Shown here piece after piece: positions 41,350 through 52,023 of a stretch of 64,000 bases of DNA. The notes beneath the pieces were generated by a model. It did no database searches and was not told the DNA's origin. It saw only the letters and a list, made by a program, of their open reading frames with translations. The first letter of the stretch is position 1; each line of letters begins with the position of its first letter. The translations under genes were made by a program, and so were the position numbers. The stretch comes from Bradyrhizobium sediminis (lineage in GTDB: Bacteria; Pseudomonadota; Alphaproteobacteria; Rhizobiales; Xanthobacteraceae), in assembly GCF_018736085.1 (NCBI RefSeq), contig NZ_CP076134.1, forward strand, positions 1 through 64,000. Direction: 5' to 3'.

Positions 41350-41378
41350 TTGTGGGATCGCGGAAAAACCGCTATATC
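41350..41378 (+). promoter_or_regulatory. Likely promoter of the rimP-nusA-infB operon
   Basis: A -35-like TTGTGG at 41350-41355 and a -10-like TATATC at 41373-41378 are spaced by 17 bases. It lies upstream of a terminator-like hairpin and about 180 bases before rimP. The spacing is ideal; the -10 sequence is close to consensus. Confidence 0.6.
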
Positions 41379-41415
41379 AGCCGCAACTTATGGTTCTCAT
41401 ACGATCGCGTATTGA

Positions 41416-41446
41416 GAGTGGGCCCCTTCCGGACCCGCTCTTTTTT
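41416..41446 (+). terminator. Leader terminator (possible attenuator) before rimP
   Basis: GAGTGGGCCC pairs with GGACCCGCTC around a short loop, with one mismatch and one G-T pair, followed by six T bases. It lies between the likely promoter and rimP, so it would stop transcription before the operon unless bypassed. Confidence 0.7.
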
Positions 41447-41560
41447 ATTACCTGAAGAAGCCTGACGCGGATGCCGCCGCCGGGCTCCCCTCGGGTAGCA
41501 CCGCCGGACCGCTTGAATACCGGCTAACTCACTGCAAGTAAACAGATTTTGACCTTGGAC

Positions 41561-42322
41561 ATGACCGATCCGACTGCTGGTTCCGTGGATGCCGATCTGC
41601 TTGCCGAGCCGCGCCTCGTGGTCGAGCCGGGCGCGGCGGCACGGGTGTCGGCGGTGGCCGGCCCGGTGTTGCAGGGGATGGGCTACCGGCTGGTGCGGAT
41701 CAAGATATCAGGGGAATCCGGCTGTACGGTCCAGATCATGGCGGAACGGCCCGACGGAACCATGCTGATCGAGGATTGCGAGGCGATTTCGCGGGCGCTG
41801 TCCCCGGTGCTGGATGTCGCCGACCCGATCGACCGGGCCTACCGGCTGGAGATTTCGTCGCCCGGCATCGACCGGCCGCTGGTGCGCCGCTCCGACTTCG
41901 AGCGCTATGCCGGTCATCTCGTCAAGATCGAGATGGCGGTCGCGCATGCCGGCCGCAAGCGGTTTCGCGGCACGCTCGAGGGCGTCGAGGGCGATGCGGT
42001 GCGGCTACATCGCGATGACATACGTGCGGACGAAGATGCCGAGATCTTGCTGGTCATGGAAGACATCGCCGACGCGCGGCTGGTGCTGACCGACGAACTG
42101 ATCGCGGAATCGATGCGGCGCGGCAAGGCCGCGGAACGCGAGCTCAAGCAGAATCTCGGACTGGCGCCACCGCCGCCGCCGCACGCGAAGAAAAGCGACC
42201 CTGCGAAAAGCAACAAGCCGAAGCCGAAACCGAAGAAGCCCGTTCCGACGAATACCAAGAAACACCGCCTCGCCGCGCAAGGATTGCCCGGCGGCGAAAT
42301 CGATCCCACTGAAGGAGACTGA
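41561..42322 (+). CDS. rimP: Ribosome maturation factor RimP
   Basis: RimP assists assembly of the 30S subunit. The 253-residue protein has the family core (about 20-165) with LRISISSPGID-like sequence [14 protein letters not shown] and [12 protein letters not shown]. The C-terminal 60 residues form a Lys/Pro-rich tail (KPKPKPKKP), longer than usual and likely disordered, as in other Bradyrhizobium-type RimP. ATG 41561 is chosen; TTG 41549 is possible but lacks a better site. It opens the rimP-nusA-ylxR-infB operon. Confidence 0.95.
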   Translation: MTDPTAGSVDADLLAEPRLVVEPGAAARVSAVAGPVLQGMGYRLVRIKISGESGCTVQIMAERPDGTMLIEDCEAISRALSPVLDVADPIDRAYRLEISSPGIDRPLVRRSDFERYAGHLVKIEMAVAHAGRKRFRGTLEGVEGDAVRLHRDDIRADEDAEILLVMEDIADARLVLTDELIAESMRRGKAAERELKQNLGLAPPPPPHAKKSDPAKSNKPKPKPKKPVPTNTKKHRLAAQGLPGGEIDPTEGD

Positions 42323-42325
42323 GCC

Positions 42326-43939
42326 ATGGCAGCTGTCAGCGCCAACAAACTCGAACTGCTGCAGATCGCAGACGCGGTTGCCCGCGAAAAGTCGATCGAC
42401 CGCGGCATCGTGATCGCGGCGATGGAAGACGCCATCGCCAAGGCGGCGCGGGCCCGCTACGGCAGCGAGACCGACGTCCACGCCGAGATCGACGCCAAGA
42501 AGGGCGAGTTGCGGCTGTCGCGCCATATGCTGGTGGTCGACCAGGTCGAGAATTCGGCGAACCAGATCTCGCTGATAGACGCACAACGCGCCAATCCGGG
42601 CGCGCAGGTCGGCGACACCATCGCCGACACCCTGCCGCCGCTGGAATATGGCCGCATCGCCGCACAATCCGCCAAGCAGGTGATCGTGCAGAAGGTGCGC
42701 GAGGCCGAGCGCGACCGGCAGTATCAGGAATTCAAGGATCGCATCGGCGATATCGTCAACGGCATCGTCAAGCGCGTCGAATATGGCAGCGTCATCGTCG
42801 ATCTCGGCCGCGGCGAAGCCATCATCCGCCGCGACGAAATGCTGCCGCGCGAGGTATTCCGCAACGGCGACCGCGTCCGCGCCTATATTTTCGACGTCCG
42901 CCGCGAAACCCGCGGACCGCAGATCTTCCTCTCCCGCACCCACCCGCAGTTCATGGCGAAGCTGTTCGCGCAGGAAGTGCCGGAAATCTATGACGGCATC
43001 GTCGAGATCAAGGCGGTGGCCCGCGATCCCGGCTCGCGCGCGAAAATCGGGGTGATTTCGCGGGATTCCTCCGTCGATCCGGTCGGCGCCTGCGTCGGCA
43101 TGCGCGGCTCGCGCGTGCAGGCCGTGGTCAATGAACTGCAGGGCGAAAAGATCGACATCATCCCGTGGTCGCCCGACATCGCGACCTTCGTCGTCAACGC
43201 GCTGGCGCCCGCCGAAGTCGCCAAGGTCGTGATCGACGAGGACCGCGAGCGGATCGAGGTCGTGGTGCCCGACACCAATAACCAGCTGTCGCTGGCGATC
43301 GGCCGGCGCGGACAGAACGTGCGTCTGGCCTCGCAGCTGACCGGCTGGGACATCGACATCCTGACCGAACAGGAAGAATCCGAGCGCCGCCAGGCCGATT
43401 TCGAGAACTCCACGCGCGTCTTCATGGAAGCCCTGAACGTCGACGAAGTGGTCGGCCAATTGCTGGCGTCCGAAGGTTTCACCTCGGTGGAGGAACTGGC
43501 GCTGGTCGACGTCAAGGAACTGGCCGGCATCGAAGGCTTCGACGACGAAACCGCCAACGAGCTGCAGAGCCGGGCCCGCGAATATCTGGAACAGCTCGAA
43601 GGCGAGCTCGAAAACAAACGTAAGGAACTTGGTGTGGAAGACGCTCTGAAGACGGTGCCCGGCGTGACATCGAAGATGCTGGTGAAGTTCGGCGAGAACG
43701 ACATCAAGACCGTCGAGGACCTCGCCGGTTGCGCCACCGACGATCTGGTGGGCTGGACCGAACGCAAGGAAGGCGGCGAGCCGACCAAGCATCCGGGCAT
43801 TCTCGATGCCAACGAAATCTCGCGCGACGATGCGGAGAACATGATCATGCAGGCGCGCGTCATCGCCGGCTGGATCACCGAGGCCGATCTCGCCAAGAAG
43901 ACCGACGAGACCGAAGCCACCGCAGACCAGCCGGTTTGA
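42326..43939 (+). CDS. nusA: Transcription termination/antitermination protein NusA
   Basis: NusA binds RNA polymerase and affects pausing, termination and antitermination. The 537-residue protein has the N-terminal domain (1-130), the S1 domain (about 135-200, with [14 protein letters not shown]), two KH domains (about 230-345, with [12 protein letters not shown] and [12 protein letters not shown]), and two acidic helix-hairpin-helix repeats near the C terminus. ATG 42326 lies 3 bases after rimP. The order rimP-nusA-ylxR-infB is universal in bacteria. Confidence 0.98.
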   Translation: MAAVSANKLELLQIADAVAREKSIDRGIVIAAMEDAIAKAARARYGSETDVHAEIDAKKGELRLSRHMLVVDQVENSANQISLIDAQRANPGAQVGDTIADTLPPLEYGRIAAQSAKQVIVQKVREAERDRQYQEFKDRIGDIVNGIVKRVEYGSVIVDLGRGEAIIRRDEMLPREVFRNGDRVRAYIFDVRRETRGPQIFLSRTHPQFMAKLFAQEVPEIYDGIVEIKAVARDPGSRAKIGVISRDSSVDPVGACVGMRGSRVQAVVNELQGEKIDIIPWSPDIATFVVNALAPAEVAKVVIDEDRERIEVVVPDTNNQLSLAIGRRGQNVRLASQLTGWDIDILTEQEESERRQADFENSTRVFMEALNVDEVVGQLLASEGFTSVEELALVDVKELAGIEGFDDETANELQSRAREYLEQLEGELENKRKELGVEDALKTVPGVTSKMLVKFGENDIKTVEDLAGCATDDLVGWTERKEGGEPTKHPGILDANEISRDDAENMIMQARVIAGWITEADLAKKTDETEATADQPV

Positions 43940-44014
43940 CGCGCGTGTTCCGCAACAATGGACACCGGTTTTGCGCACCGAACACGCGCAGATGAACGGA
44001 GAGATGTCGCTCGC

Positions 44015-44740
44015 ATGCTTGCTGTCGCTGACCCCGATCTCGACGACGGACCGCGGACCAACAGGTCCGCGACGACGCGGATGTGCGCGGTCAGCCGCGA
44101 GGTGCGGCCGATCGACGAACTGATCCGGTTCGTCGTCTCCCCCGAGGGCTGGGTGGTCCCGGATCTGAAGCGCAAGCTCCCCGGCCGGGGGCTTTGGGTT
44201 TCGGCTTCGCGTCAGACGGTTGCGGAAGCCGTCCGGCGTAACCATTTCAGCAAGGGCTTCAAGCGCGACGTCCGCGTTGCCCCGGCGCTCGCGGCCGATA
44301 CCGAGGCCCTGCTGGTGCGCGGCGTGATCGAAGCGCTCGCCATGGCTGCCAAGGCCGGCCAGGTCGTTTCCGGCTTCGGCAAGGTTGAGGACGCCCTCAA
44401 ATCGCGGCAGGCCACGGATTCGGTCAAAGCCCTGATCCATGCTTCGGACGGCGCGGCCGACGGAATCCGCAAATTGGACGCCGTCGCCAGGCAAAATGCC
44501 GGGATTAACGATGAATCGCACGAATTCCCGGTTGTCGCAGCGCTGACCTCCGAACAATTGGATTTGGCACTGGGCCGGTCAAATGTGATACATGCTGCGC
44601 TGCTCGCGGGCCCGGCGAGCAACACGTTCCTGTCGCGCAGCCAGACCCTGGTCCGATACCGGATGGCTGATGACGACAAGACAGCCGGCAATGCGGCCAA
44701 GAATTCGCCGAAACAGACCGTGCGGACACGCACGACTTAA
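44015..44740 (+). CDS. YlxR family RNA-binding protein with L7Ae-like domain
   Basis: A 241-residue protein combining a YlxR (DUF448) domain and a L7Ae/L30e-like RNA-binding domain. YlxR is visible as [19 protein letters not shown] and [14 protein letters not shown]; the L7Ae-like part spans about 95-195 with [14 protein letters not shown]. Such fusions are usual in Alphaproteobacteria. The YlxR part probably binds RNA near transcription or ribosome assembly, but the role is not fully defined. ATG 44015 has GGAGAGA upstream. It lies between nusA and infB as expected. Confidence 0.92.
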   Translation: MLAVADPDLDDGPRTNRSATTRMCAVSREVRPIDELIRFVVSPEGWVVPDLKRKLPGRGLWVSASRQTVAEAVRRNHFSKGFKRDVRVAPALAADTEALLVRGVIEALAMAAKAGQVVSGFGKVEDALKSRQATDSVKALIHASDGAADGIRKLDAVARQNAGINDESHEFPVVAALTSEQLDLALGRSNVIHAALLAGPASNTFLSRSQTLVRYRMADDDKTAGNAAKNSPKQTVRTRTT

Positions 44741-44758
44741 CAAGATTAGGACTGCTGA

Positions 44759-47362
44759 ATGGTTGATACGAAAACGCCTGGCGACAAGACACTGAGTGTC
44801 CCGACCAAGACCTTGACGCTCAAGCCGCGCGTCGAGACGGGCACCGTGCGCCAGAGCTTCAGCCATGGCCGGACCAAACAGGTGGTGGTCGAGAAGCGCG
44901 GCAAGCGCCGGGTCGGTGGCGAAGCGACCGAAGCGCCGCATGCGCCGGAGCCGGCCGTGGCCAAGGCGGCGCCCGCCAAGCCCGCGCCGCTCGCCCGTCC
45001 CGCCGCCCCGCCGGCTCCGCCGCGCGGCGGTGGCGTGGTGCTGCGCACCCTGACCGAGGACGAGCGTTCCGCGCGCGCCAGCGCGCTGGCCGACGCCAAA
45101 GTCCGTGACATGGAAGAGCGGCGGCTGGCGGAAGAGGAAGCCAAGCGCCGTAACAGCAAGGAAGGCATCGAGCAGGCCGAGCGCGAAGCCGCCGAGGCCC
45201 GCCGCAAGGCCGAGGAAGAGCGTCACCGCCAGGAAGAAGAAGCCAAGCGCAAGGCCGAACTCGAGGCCAAGCGCCGCTTTGGCGAAGCCGAGGCCAAGAC
45301 CGCGGCTGCCGCGGCCAAGACCGCCGCAGTGCCGCCCGCGCGCGCCCCCGGTGTCGCCGCCGACGCCACCGACGAGGATGAAGGTCCGCGCCAGATCCGT
45401 CGCGGCCCCGGCGGCGCCGTCCGCCCCGCCGCTGCGCCCAAGACCACCGCCAAGCCGGCGCCGCAGAAGCAGCGCGGCCGCCTGACGCTGGTCACCGCAC
45501 TCAATGCCGACGACGTGCGCGAGCGTTCGATCGCCTCGTTCCGCCGCCGCACCCAGCGCCTGAAGGGCCATGCCTCGAACGAGCCGAAGGAAAAGCTCGT
45601 CCGCGAAGTGGTCATTCCGGAAGCCATCAACATCCAGGAACTCGCCAACCGCATGTCCGAACGCGCGGTCGACGTGATCCGGCTTCTGATGAAGCAGGGC
45701 GCGATGCACAAGATCACCGACGTGATCGACGCCGACACCGCGCAGCTGATCGCCGAGGAACTCGGCCACACCGTCAAGCGCGTGGCCGCCTCCGACGTCG
45801 AGGAAGGCCTGTTCGACATCGTCGACGATTCGACCGACACTGAGCCGCGTTCGCCTGTGGTGACCGTGATGGGCCACGTCGACCACGGCAAGACCTCGCT
45901 GCTCGACGCGCTTCGCCATGCCAATGTGGTTTCGGGCGAAGCCGGCGGCATCACCCAGCATATCGGCGCCTACCAGGTGACCTCGCCGGAAAGCGGCAAG
46001 AAGATCACCTTCATCGACACCCCGGGCCACGCCGCATTCACCGCGATGCGTGCGCGCGGCGCCAAGGTCACCGATATCGTGGTGCTGGTGGTCGCGGCCG
46101 ACGACGGCGTCATGCCGCAGACCGTCGAGGCGATCAATCACGCCAAGGCGGCCAAGGTTCCGATGATCGTGGCGATCAACAAGATCGACAAGCCCGACGC
46201 CAAGCCGGAACGCGTCCGCACCGAGCTGCTGCAGCACGAGGTTCAGGTCGAATCGCTCGGCGGCGAAGTCGTCGATGTCGAGGTCTCCGCCAAGAACAAG
46301 ACCAACCTCGACAAGCTCTTGGAAATGATCGCGCTGCAGGCCGAATTGCTCGACCTCAAGACCAATGCCGCGCGTCCCGCCGAAGGCACCGTGATCGAAG
46401 CCAAGCTCGACCGCGGCCGCGGTCCGGTCGCGACCGTGCTGGTGCAGCGCGGAACCCTGCGCGTGGGCGACATCATCGTCGCCGGCGCCGAGATGGGCCG
46501 CGTCCGCGCGCTGATCAACGATCAGGGCGACACTGTCGAGGAGGCAGGTCCGTCGGTGCCGGTCGAAGTGCTGGGCTTCAACGGGCCGCCGGAAGCGGGC
46601 GACCGCCTCGCCGTCGTCGAGAACGAAGCCCGCGCCCGTCAGATCACGAGCTACCGCGCGCATCAGAAGCGCGAGAACGCGGCTGCCTCGATTTCCGGCA
46701 TGCGCGGCTCGCTCGAACAGATGATGTCGCAGCTCAAGACTTCGGGCCGCAAGGATTTTCCGCTCATCATCAAGGCCGACGTGCAGGGCTCGCTGGAAGC
46801 GATCCTCGGCTCGCTGGAGAAACTCGGCACCGATGAAGTCGCCGCCCGCATCCTGCATGCCGGCGTCGGCGGCATCTCGGAATCCGACGTGACGCTGGCG
46901 GAAGGCTTCAATGCCGCCATCATCGGCTTCAGCGTTCGCGCCAACAAGGAAGCGGCCGCCGCCGCCAAGCGCAACGGCATCGAGATCCGCTACTACAACA
47001 TCATCTACGACCTCGTGGATGACGTGAAGAAGGCGATGTCCGGCCTGCTGGCGCCGACGCTGCGCGAAACCATGCTCGGCAATGCCCAGATCCTGGAAGT
47101 GTTCAACATCTCCAAGGTCGGCAAGGTCGCAGGTTGCCGCGTCACCGACGGCACCGTGGAACGCGGCGCCAATGTCCGCCTGATTCGCGACAACGTCGTC
47201 GTGCATGAAGGCAAGCTGTCGACCTTGAAGCGCTTCAAGGATGAAGTGAAGGAAGTGCAGTCCGGCCAGGAATGCGGCATGGCATTCGAGAATTACGGCG
47301 ACATGCGTGTCGGCGACGTCATCGAGTGTTACCGCGTGGAAACCATCCAGCGCAGCCTGTAA
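44759..47362 (+). CDS. infB: Translation initiation factor IF-2
   Basis: IF-2 is the GTPase that places initiator tRNA on the ribosome. The 867-residue protein has an N-terminal basic and charged region with coiled-coil character (about 100-215), the IF2 N-terminal domain near 285-340, the G domain with [16 protein letters not shown] and NKIDKPD, and two C-terminal domains. The N-terminal length and Glu/Arg/Ala bias are typical for Alphaproteobacteria. ATG 44759 lies 18 bases after the YlxR gene. Confidence 0.98.
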   Translation: MVDTKTPGDKTLSVPTKTLTLKPRVETGTVRQSFSHGRTKQVVVEKRGKRRVGGEATEAPHAPEPAVAKAAPAKPAPLARPAAPPAPPRGGGVVLRTLTEDERSARASALADAKVRDMEERRLAEEEAKRRNSKEGIEQAEREAAEARRKAEEERHRQEEEAKRKAELEAKRRFGEAEAKTAAAAAKTAAVPPARAPGVAADATDEDEGPRQIRRGPGGAVRPAAAPKTTAKPAPQKQRGRLTLVTALNADDVRERSIASFRRRTQRLKGHASNEPKEKLVREVVIPEAINIQELANRMSERAVDVIRLLMKQGAMHKITDVIDADTAQLIAEELGHTVKRVAASDVEEGLFDIVDDSTDTEPRSPVVTVMGHVDHGKTSLLDALRHANVVSGEAGGITQHIGAYQVTSPESGKKITFIDTPGHAAFTAMRARGAKVTDIVVLVVAADDGVMPQTVEAINHAKAAKVPMIVAINKIDKPDAKPERVRTELLQHEVQVESLGGEVVDVEVSAKNKTNLDKLLEMIALQAELLDLKTNAARPAEGTVIEAKLDRGRGPVATVLVQRGTLRVGDIIVAGAEMGRVRALINDQGDTVEEAGPSVPVEVLGFNGPPEAGDRLAVVENEARARQITSYRAHQKRENAAASISGMRGSLEQMMSQLKTSGRKDFPLIIKADVQGSLEAILGSLEKLGTDEVAARILHAGVGGISESDVTLAEGFNAAIIGFSVRANKEAAAAAKRNGIEIRYYNIIYDLVDDVKKAMSGLLAPTLRETMLGNAQILEVFNISKVGKVAGCRVTDGTVERGANVRLIRDNVVVHEGKLSTLKRFKDEVKEVQSGQECGMAFENYGDMRVGDVIECYRVETIQRSL

Positions 47363-47406
47363 GTCTGAACCTTACGGCTTCGTCAGAAGGATCATGAAGT
47401 AGTTCG

Positions 47407-47525
47407 ACGTCCTGCCCGGCCAAAAGTGCGAAGCGCGTCTTCGCACTGGATGTGCCGGGCATCCACGTCTTCAGGAATTCAGCCGCAATAAGGACGTCAA
47501 TGGCCGGGACAATCCCGGCCATGGC
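47407..47525. repeat. Palindrome-rich repeat inside the operon, family F
   Basis: The segment contains AGTGCGAAG...CTTCGCACT, a perfect hairpin, and GGCCGGGACAATCCCGGCC near 47502-47520. Ends GACGTCCTGCCCGG and GGACGTCAATGG are loosely inverted. It lies between infB and rbfA, so the operon transcript contains it. Confidence 0.7.
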
Positions 47526-47547
47526 GAATCGTTTTCGAGAGACCGCA

Positions 47548-47970
47548 ATGCCTCGTCACCGCCAGAAGAAAAGCTCCGCCTCCGGCGGCTCGCAGCGTCA
47601 GTTGCGCGTCGGCGAAGTGGTGCGTCACGCCGTTGCGGACATTCTTTCGCAGGGCAGCGTGCATGATCCGGACCTCGAAGGCCACATCGTCACCGTGCCC
47701 GAGGTGCGGATGTCGCCGGACCTCAAGCTCGCGACCATCTACGTGATGCCGCTCGGCGGACGCGACACCGAAATCGTGATCGCGGCGCTGGAGCGCAACA
47801 AGAAGTTCCTGCGCGGCGAGATCGCGCACCGCGTTAACTTAAAATTTGCGCCTGATCTTCGCTTCCGCGTTGACGAACGATTCGACGAAGCGGAACGAAT
47901 AGAGAAATTACTGCGAACACCTGCGGTGCAAAGAGACCTCGCAGCCGATTCGCAAGACACGGAAGAGTGA
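47548..47970 (+). CDS. rbfA: Ribosome-binding factor A
   Basis: RbfA helps mature the 30S subunit, especially near the 5' end of 16S rRNA. The 140-residue protein has the KH-type fold with [35 protein letters not shown] and [21 protein letters not shown] 47548 gives MPRHRQKK; earlier codons read through repeat DNA. It follows infB and precedes truB by 4 bases, in a conserved order. Length is typical of the family. Confidence 0.96.
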   Translation: MPRHRQKKSSASGGSQRQLRVGEVVRHAVADILSQGSVHDPDLEGHIVTVPEVRMSPDLKLATIYVMPLGGRDTEIVIAALERNKKFLRGEIAHRVNLKFAPDLRFRVDERFDEAERIEKLLRTPAVQRDLAADSQDTEE

Positions 47971-47974
47971 GCTG

Positions 47975-49066
47975 ATGATCGAGACCTCCGCCAACAGCGT
48001 GATCGAGCCGGGAATCGGCGATTCGGACGCGCCGGAAAAAAATATTTCTCCGGCTCCGCAGCGCGACGAGAATCGCCCGCGCTCGGGCAAACAGCCGCGC
48101 CAGAACAACCGGCGCGACAAGCGCGACGTCCACGGCTGGGTGGTGCTCGACAAGCCGATCGGCATGACCTCGACGCAAGCGGTCGCGGTGGTAAAGCGGC
48201 TGTTCCAGGCCAAGCGCGCCGGCCACGCCGGCACGCTCGATCCGCTCGCCTCCGGCGGCCTGCCGATCGCGCTCGGGGAAGCCACCAAGACGGTTCCGTT
48301 CGTGATGGACGGCCGCAAGCGCTATCGATTTACCGTCGCCTGGGGCGAGGAACGCGACACCGACGATACCGAGGGCCGGGTGACCCAGACCAGCGATCTC
48401 AGGCCCTCCGCCGCGGCGATTCAGGACCTGCTGCCGCAGTTTACCGGCCTGATCGAGCAGATCCCGCCGCAATACTCCGCCATCAAGGTCCAGGGCGAGC
48501 GCGCCTATGACCTCGCCCGCGACGGCGAGACCGTCGAACTGAAGTCGCGGCCGGTCGAGATTCACCATTTAACCCTTGTAGAACAACCGGATAGCGCTCA
48601 TTCGGTATTCGAGGCCGAATGCGGCAAGGGAACCTATGTGCGGGCGCTGGCCCGTGATATCGGCCGGATCCTCGGCTGTTACGGCCATATCTGCGCTCTG
48701 CGGCGGACCCTGGTCGGTCCGTTCGGCGAAACGGACATGATTCCGCTGGAACAGTTGGAGGCTTTGTGCGATAGAGCCGCGTCTGGCGAGGGCAGCCTCG
48801 CCGACGCGCTTTTGCCCGTTGAGACCGCGCTGGACGACATCCCGGCACTGGCCGTCACACGGGCTGATGCGGCAAGGCTCCACAGGGGCCAGGCCGTTTT
48901 GTTGCGCGGACGGGATGCGCCCAATTGTAGCGGCACAGTCTATGTCACGGTGGCAGGCCGGCTTCTGGCCCTCGCCGAAATTGGCAATGGCGAACTCATC
49001 CCCAAGCGCGTGTTCAACCTGACCGGACTGACTGCCAGTCCGGCTCGCAGCAATGAGAGAGTTTGA
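47975..49066 (+). CDS. truB: tRNA pseudouridine(55) synthase TruB
   Basis: TruB makes pseudouridine 55 in the T-loop of tRNAs. The 363-residue protein has [11 protein letters not shown], the catalytic Asp in [16 protein letters not shown], and [16 protein letters not shown]. About 45 residues of polar, Arg/Asn-rich sequence precede the catalytic core, somewhat longer than E. coli TruB. ATG 47975 is the first start after rbfA. It is directly followed by rpsO. Confidence 0.96.
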   Translation: MIETSANSVIEPGIGDSDAPEKNISPAPQRDENRPRSGKQPRQNNRRDKRDVHGWVVLDKPIGMTSTQAVAVVKRLFQAKRAGHAGTLDPLASGGLPIALGEATKTVPFVMDGRKRYRFTVAWGEERDTDDTEGRVTQTSDLRPSAAAIQDLLPQFTGLIEQIPPQYSAIKVQGERAYDLARDGETVELKSRPVEIHHLTLVEQPDSAHSVFEAECGKGTYVRALARDIGRILGCYGHICALRRTLVGPFGETDMIPLEQLEALCDRAASGEGSLADALLPVETALDDIPALAVTRADAARLHRGQAVLLRGRDAPNCSGTVYVTVAGRLLALAEIGNGELIPKRVFNLTGLTASPARSNERV

Positions 49067-49068
49067 CG

Positions 49069-49338
49069 ATGTCGATTACCGCCGAACGCAAAGCGGAAGT
49101 CATCAAGACGAATGCCAACAAGGCCGGCGACACCGGCTCGCCCGAGGTTCAGGTCGCGATCCTGTCGGAACGCATCAATAACCTCACCGGGCACTTCAAG
49201 ACCCACGTGAAGGACAACCATTCGCGGCGCGGCCTCTTGAAGCTCGTGTCGACGCGCCGTTCGCTTCTCGATTACATCAAGAAGAAGGACGAGGCGCGTT
49301 ACAAGGCGCTGCTCGAAAAGCACAACATTCGCCGCTGA
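49069..49338 (+). CDS. rpsO: 30S ribosomal protein S15
   Basis: S15 binds 16S rRNA and helps form the central domain of the 30S subunit. The 89-residue protein is full length, with the family segment [20 protein letters not shown] and the ending [15 protein letters not shown] 49069 starts right after truB; a TTG two codons upstream is not used. A terminator-like hairpin follows at 49348. The truB-rpsO-pnp order is conserved. Confidence 0.98.
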   Translation: MSITAERKAEVIKTNANKAGDTGSPEVQVAILSERINNLTGHFKTHVKDNHSRRGLLKLVSTRRSLLDYIKKKDEARYKALLEKHNIRR

Positions 49339-49347
49339 GTACAGTTC

Positions 49348-49371
49348 ACGCGCGCCTCTCGCGCGCGTTTT
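49348..49371 (+). terminator. Terminator-like hairpin after rpsO
   Basis: ACGCGCG (49348-49354) pairs with CGCGCGT (49362-49368) around a 7-base loop, followed by a short T-run. It could end or reduce transcription between rpsO and pnp. Confidence 0.55.
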
Positions 49372-49373
49372 CA

Positions 49374-49660
49374 CATGGTCCGGAAGAGCGCTGTTCCGGT
49401 TTTCCGATCAGATCATGTGCCTAAGCGCGCGGACCTTGAAATGTCCGCGCGGCGTGTCCAGTCGCAATCCGGCAGCTGGGCGATAACGGGTAAGACGCCC
49501 GTACCATCGGAAGGATGGACGCCATTCGAAACATGAAGACCATGGCAGGATCGCCGGGCGCTGGGGCCGCGAAGCTTTCGCGATCAGCGTCCCGCAATCT
49601 TGCGCATGGTCTTTTCGTTTCGGCGTCCGTGCTTTCGTGAAACCATGAAAGACGAATAAA
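49374..49660 (+). promoter_or_regulatory. pnp leader region with hairpin
   Basis: This stretch has no gene. It begins with a segment like repeat family H (CCGGAAGAGCGCTGTTCCGG near 49380-49400). A 9-base-pair stem at 49426-49451 (CGCGCGGAC with GTCCGCGCG) has an 8-base loop. In E. coli the pnp leader forms an RNase III-cut hairpin for self-control; similar regulation here is an inference from position only. Below 49455 the DNA shows only weak secondary structure. Confidence 0.45.
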
Positions 49661-51805
49661 ATGTTCAATATTCATTCAGTCGAAATCGACTGGGGTGGCC
49701 GTCCCCTCAGGCTTGAAACCGGCAAGATCGCCCGTCAGGCCGACGGCGCCGTCGTCGCCACCTATGGCGAGACCGTCGTGCTCGCCACCGTCGTCGCTGC
49801 GAAGACGGCCCGAGAGGGTGTCGACTTCCTGCCGCTGACCGTCGATTACATCGAGAAGACCTACGCCGCGGGCCGCATTCCCGGCGGCTATTTCAAGCGC
49901 GAGGGCCGGCCGACCGAGAAGGAGACGCTGGTCTCCCGCCTGATCGATCGCCCGATCCGTCCTCTGTTCGTCGACGGCTGGCGCAACGAGACCCAGGTCA
50001 TCGTCACCGTGCTCTCGCATGACATGGAGAACGATCCCGACATTCTGGCGCTGGTTGCCGCCTCCGCGGCGCTGACCATTTCCGGCGCGCCGTTCAAGGG
50101 TCCGATCGGCGCCGCCCGGGTCGGCTTCATCAACGACGAATACGTGCTCAACCCGACGCTCGACGAAATGGTCGAAACCCAGCTCGACCTCGTGGTCGCC
50201 GGCACCGCCGACGCCGTGCTGATGGTGGAATCGGAAGCCAAGGAACTCAACGAAGATATCATGCTCGGCGCCGTGATGTTTGGACACCGGCATTTCCAGC
50301 CGGTGGTCAACGCGATCATCGAGCTCGCCGAGAAGGCCGCCAAGGAGCCGCGCGACGTCAAGATCGTCGACGAGAGCGTGCTGGAGAAGGAAATCCTGGG
50401 GCTGATCGAAACCGATCTGCGCGCCGCCTACGCCATTCCGGTCAAGCAGGATCGCTACGCCGCGGTCGGCAAGGCCAAGGAAAAGGTGATGGCCCACTAC
50501 TTCCCCGAAGGCCAGGAGCCGAAATACGACAAGCTGCGCATCGCCGGCGTGTTCAAGGAGCTCGAGGCCAAGATCGTTCGCTGGAACATCCTCGACACCG
50601 GCAAGCGCATCGACGGCCGCGATTCCAAGACCGTGCGCAACATCGTCGCCGAAGTCGGCGTGCTGCCCCGCGCCCACGGTTCGGCGCTGTTCACCCGCGG
50701 CGAAACCCAGGCGATGGTGGTGACCACGCTCGGCACCGGCGAGGACGAGCAGTACATCGACTCGTTGTCAGGGACCTACAAGGAGCAGTTCCTGCTGCAC
50801 TACAACTTCCCTCCCTACTCGGTCGGTGAAACCGGGCGCATGGGCGGCACCAAGCGGCGTGAAATCGGCCACGGCAAGCTTGCCTGGCGCGCGATCCACC
50901 CCGTGCTGCCGCCGCATCACGAATTCCCCTACACGGTGCGCGTGGTCTCGGAAATCACCGAGTCGAACGGATCGTCGTCGATGGCGTCGGTCTGCGGCGC
51001 CTCGCTGTCGCTGATGGATGCCGGCGTTCCCCTGAAGCGGCCGACGGCGGGCATCGCCATGGGTCTCATTCTGGAAGGCTCGCGCTTCGCCGTGCTGTCC
51101 GACATCCTCGGTGACGAGGATCATCTCGGCGACATGGACTTCAAGGTGGCCGGCACCGAAGCGGGCATCACCTCGCTGCAGATGGACATCAAGATCGCCG
51201 GCATCACCGAGGAGATCATGAGGGTCGCGCTCGGCCAGGCCAGGGACGGACGCATCCACATCCTCGGCGAAATGTCGAAGGCCCTGACCGCTGCGCGCGC
51301 CGAACTCGGCGAGTACGCACCGCGCATCGAGACCTTCAAGATCCCGACCGACAAGATCCGTGAAGTGATCGGCACCGGCGGCAAGGTGATCCGCGAGATC
51401 GTCGAGAAGACCGGCGCCAAGGTCAACATCGACGACGACGGCACCGTAAAGGTCGCTTCCGCCGACGGCGAATCGATCAAGGCCGCGATCAAGTGGATCA
51501 AGTCGATCGCCTCCGATCCGGAGATCGGCCAGATCTATGACGGCACCGTGGTCAAGGTGATGGAGTTCGGCGCGTTCGTGAACTTCTTCGGCGCCAAGGA
51601 CGGCCTCGTCCACATCAGCCAGCTCGCAGCCAGCCGCGTGCAGAAGACCTCCGACGTCGTCAAGGAAGGCGACAAGGTCAAGGTCAAGCTGCTCGGCTTC
51701 GACGACCGCGGCAAGACGCGTCTGTCGATGAAGGCGGTCGATCAGGTGACCGGCGAGGACCTCGAGGCCAAGCAGAAGGCTGAGGGCGTCAGCGCCGCCG
51801 AGTAG
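49661..51805 (+). CDS. pnp: Polyribonucleotide nucleotidyltransferase (PNPase)
   Basis: PNPase degrades RNA from the 3' end by phosphorolysis and can add tails; it works in the degradosome. The 714-residue protein has two RNase PH domains, with [15 protein letters not shown] in the first and [15 protein letters not shown] in the second, followed by KH ([16 protein letters not shown]) and S1 ([15 protein letters not shown]) domains. Length and order are standard. ATG 49661 starts the family sequence. It closes the large translation/RNA operon and is followed by a strong terminator. Confidence 0.98.
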   Translation: MFNIHSVEIDWGGRPLRLETGKIARQADGAVVATYGETVVLATVVAAKTAREGVDFLPLTVDYIEKTYAAGRIPGGYFKREGRPTEKETLVSRLIDRPIRPLFVDGWRNETQVIVTVLSHDMENDPDILALVAASAALTISGAPFKGPIGAARVGFINDEYVLNPTLDEMVETQLDLVVAGTADAVLMVESEAKELNEDIMLGAVMFGHRHFQPVVNAIIELAEKAAKEPRDVKIVDESVLEKEILGLIETDLRAAYAIPVKQDRYAAVGKAKEKVMAHYFPEGQEPKYDKLRIAGVFKELEAKIVRWNILDTGKRIDGRDSKTVRNIVAEVGVLPRAHGSALFTRGETQAMVVTTLGTGEDEQYIDSLSGTYKEQFLLHYNFPPYSVGETGRMGGTKRREIGHGKLAWRAIHPVLPPHHEFPYTVRVVSEITESNGSSSMASVCGASLSLMDAGVPLKRPTAGIAMGLILEGSRFAVLSDILGDEDHLGDMDFKVAGTEAGITSLQMDIKIAGITEEIMRVALGQARDGRIHILGEMSKALTAARAELGEYAPRIETFKIPTDKIREVIGTGGKVIREIVEKTGAKVNIDDDGTVKVASADGESIKAAIKWIKSIASDPEIGQIYDGTVVKVMEFGAFVNFFGAKDGLVHISQLAASRVQKTSDVVKEGDKVKVKLLGFDDRGKTRLSMKAVDQVTGEDLEAKQKAEGVSAAE

Positions 51806-51834
51806 GATCGGATCATCCATTGCGAGTAACGAAG

Positions 51835-51859
51835 GGGCGGCTTTTCAGCCGCCCTTTTT
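51835..51859 (+). terminator. Rho-independent terminator after pnp
   Basis: GGGCGGCT (51835-51842) pairs with AGCCGCCC (51847-51854) around loop TTTC, followed by five T bases. This is the clearest terminator in the window, ending the rimP-pnp operon. Confidence 0.88.
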
Positions 51860-52023
51860 GTTTGCCGCGCGGGATGCGGCCATGCGCGTTTACGCCGCAG
51901 CGCCCCGGCCGGCAAAAATGAAACCAGGACCGGTTTGAATTCGCATTTAAGTTTCGGGCCGGTGCCGCTACGATCCATCCGAATCGAAAGATGCAAGGCT
52001 CGTCACACGCCAGGGAGGTTTTC

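Noticed and set aside
41260..41415. Possible initiator tRNA gene before rimP, as in enteric bacteria
   Set aside because: No cloverleaf or T-loop pattern could be drawn; only a promoter and hairpins are visible.
44579..47206. Very long minus-strand open frame (875 residues) opposite infB
   Set aside because: High-GC coding DNA often leaves long antisense frames. Its translation is His/Asp/Arg/Gly-rich without any domain, while infB on the other strand is certain. The same holds for 4628-7129 and 42005-44557.
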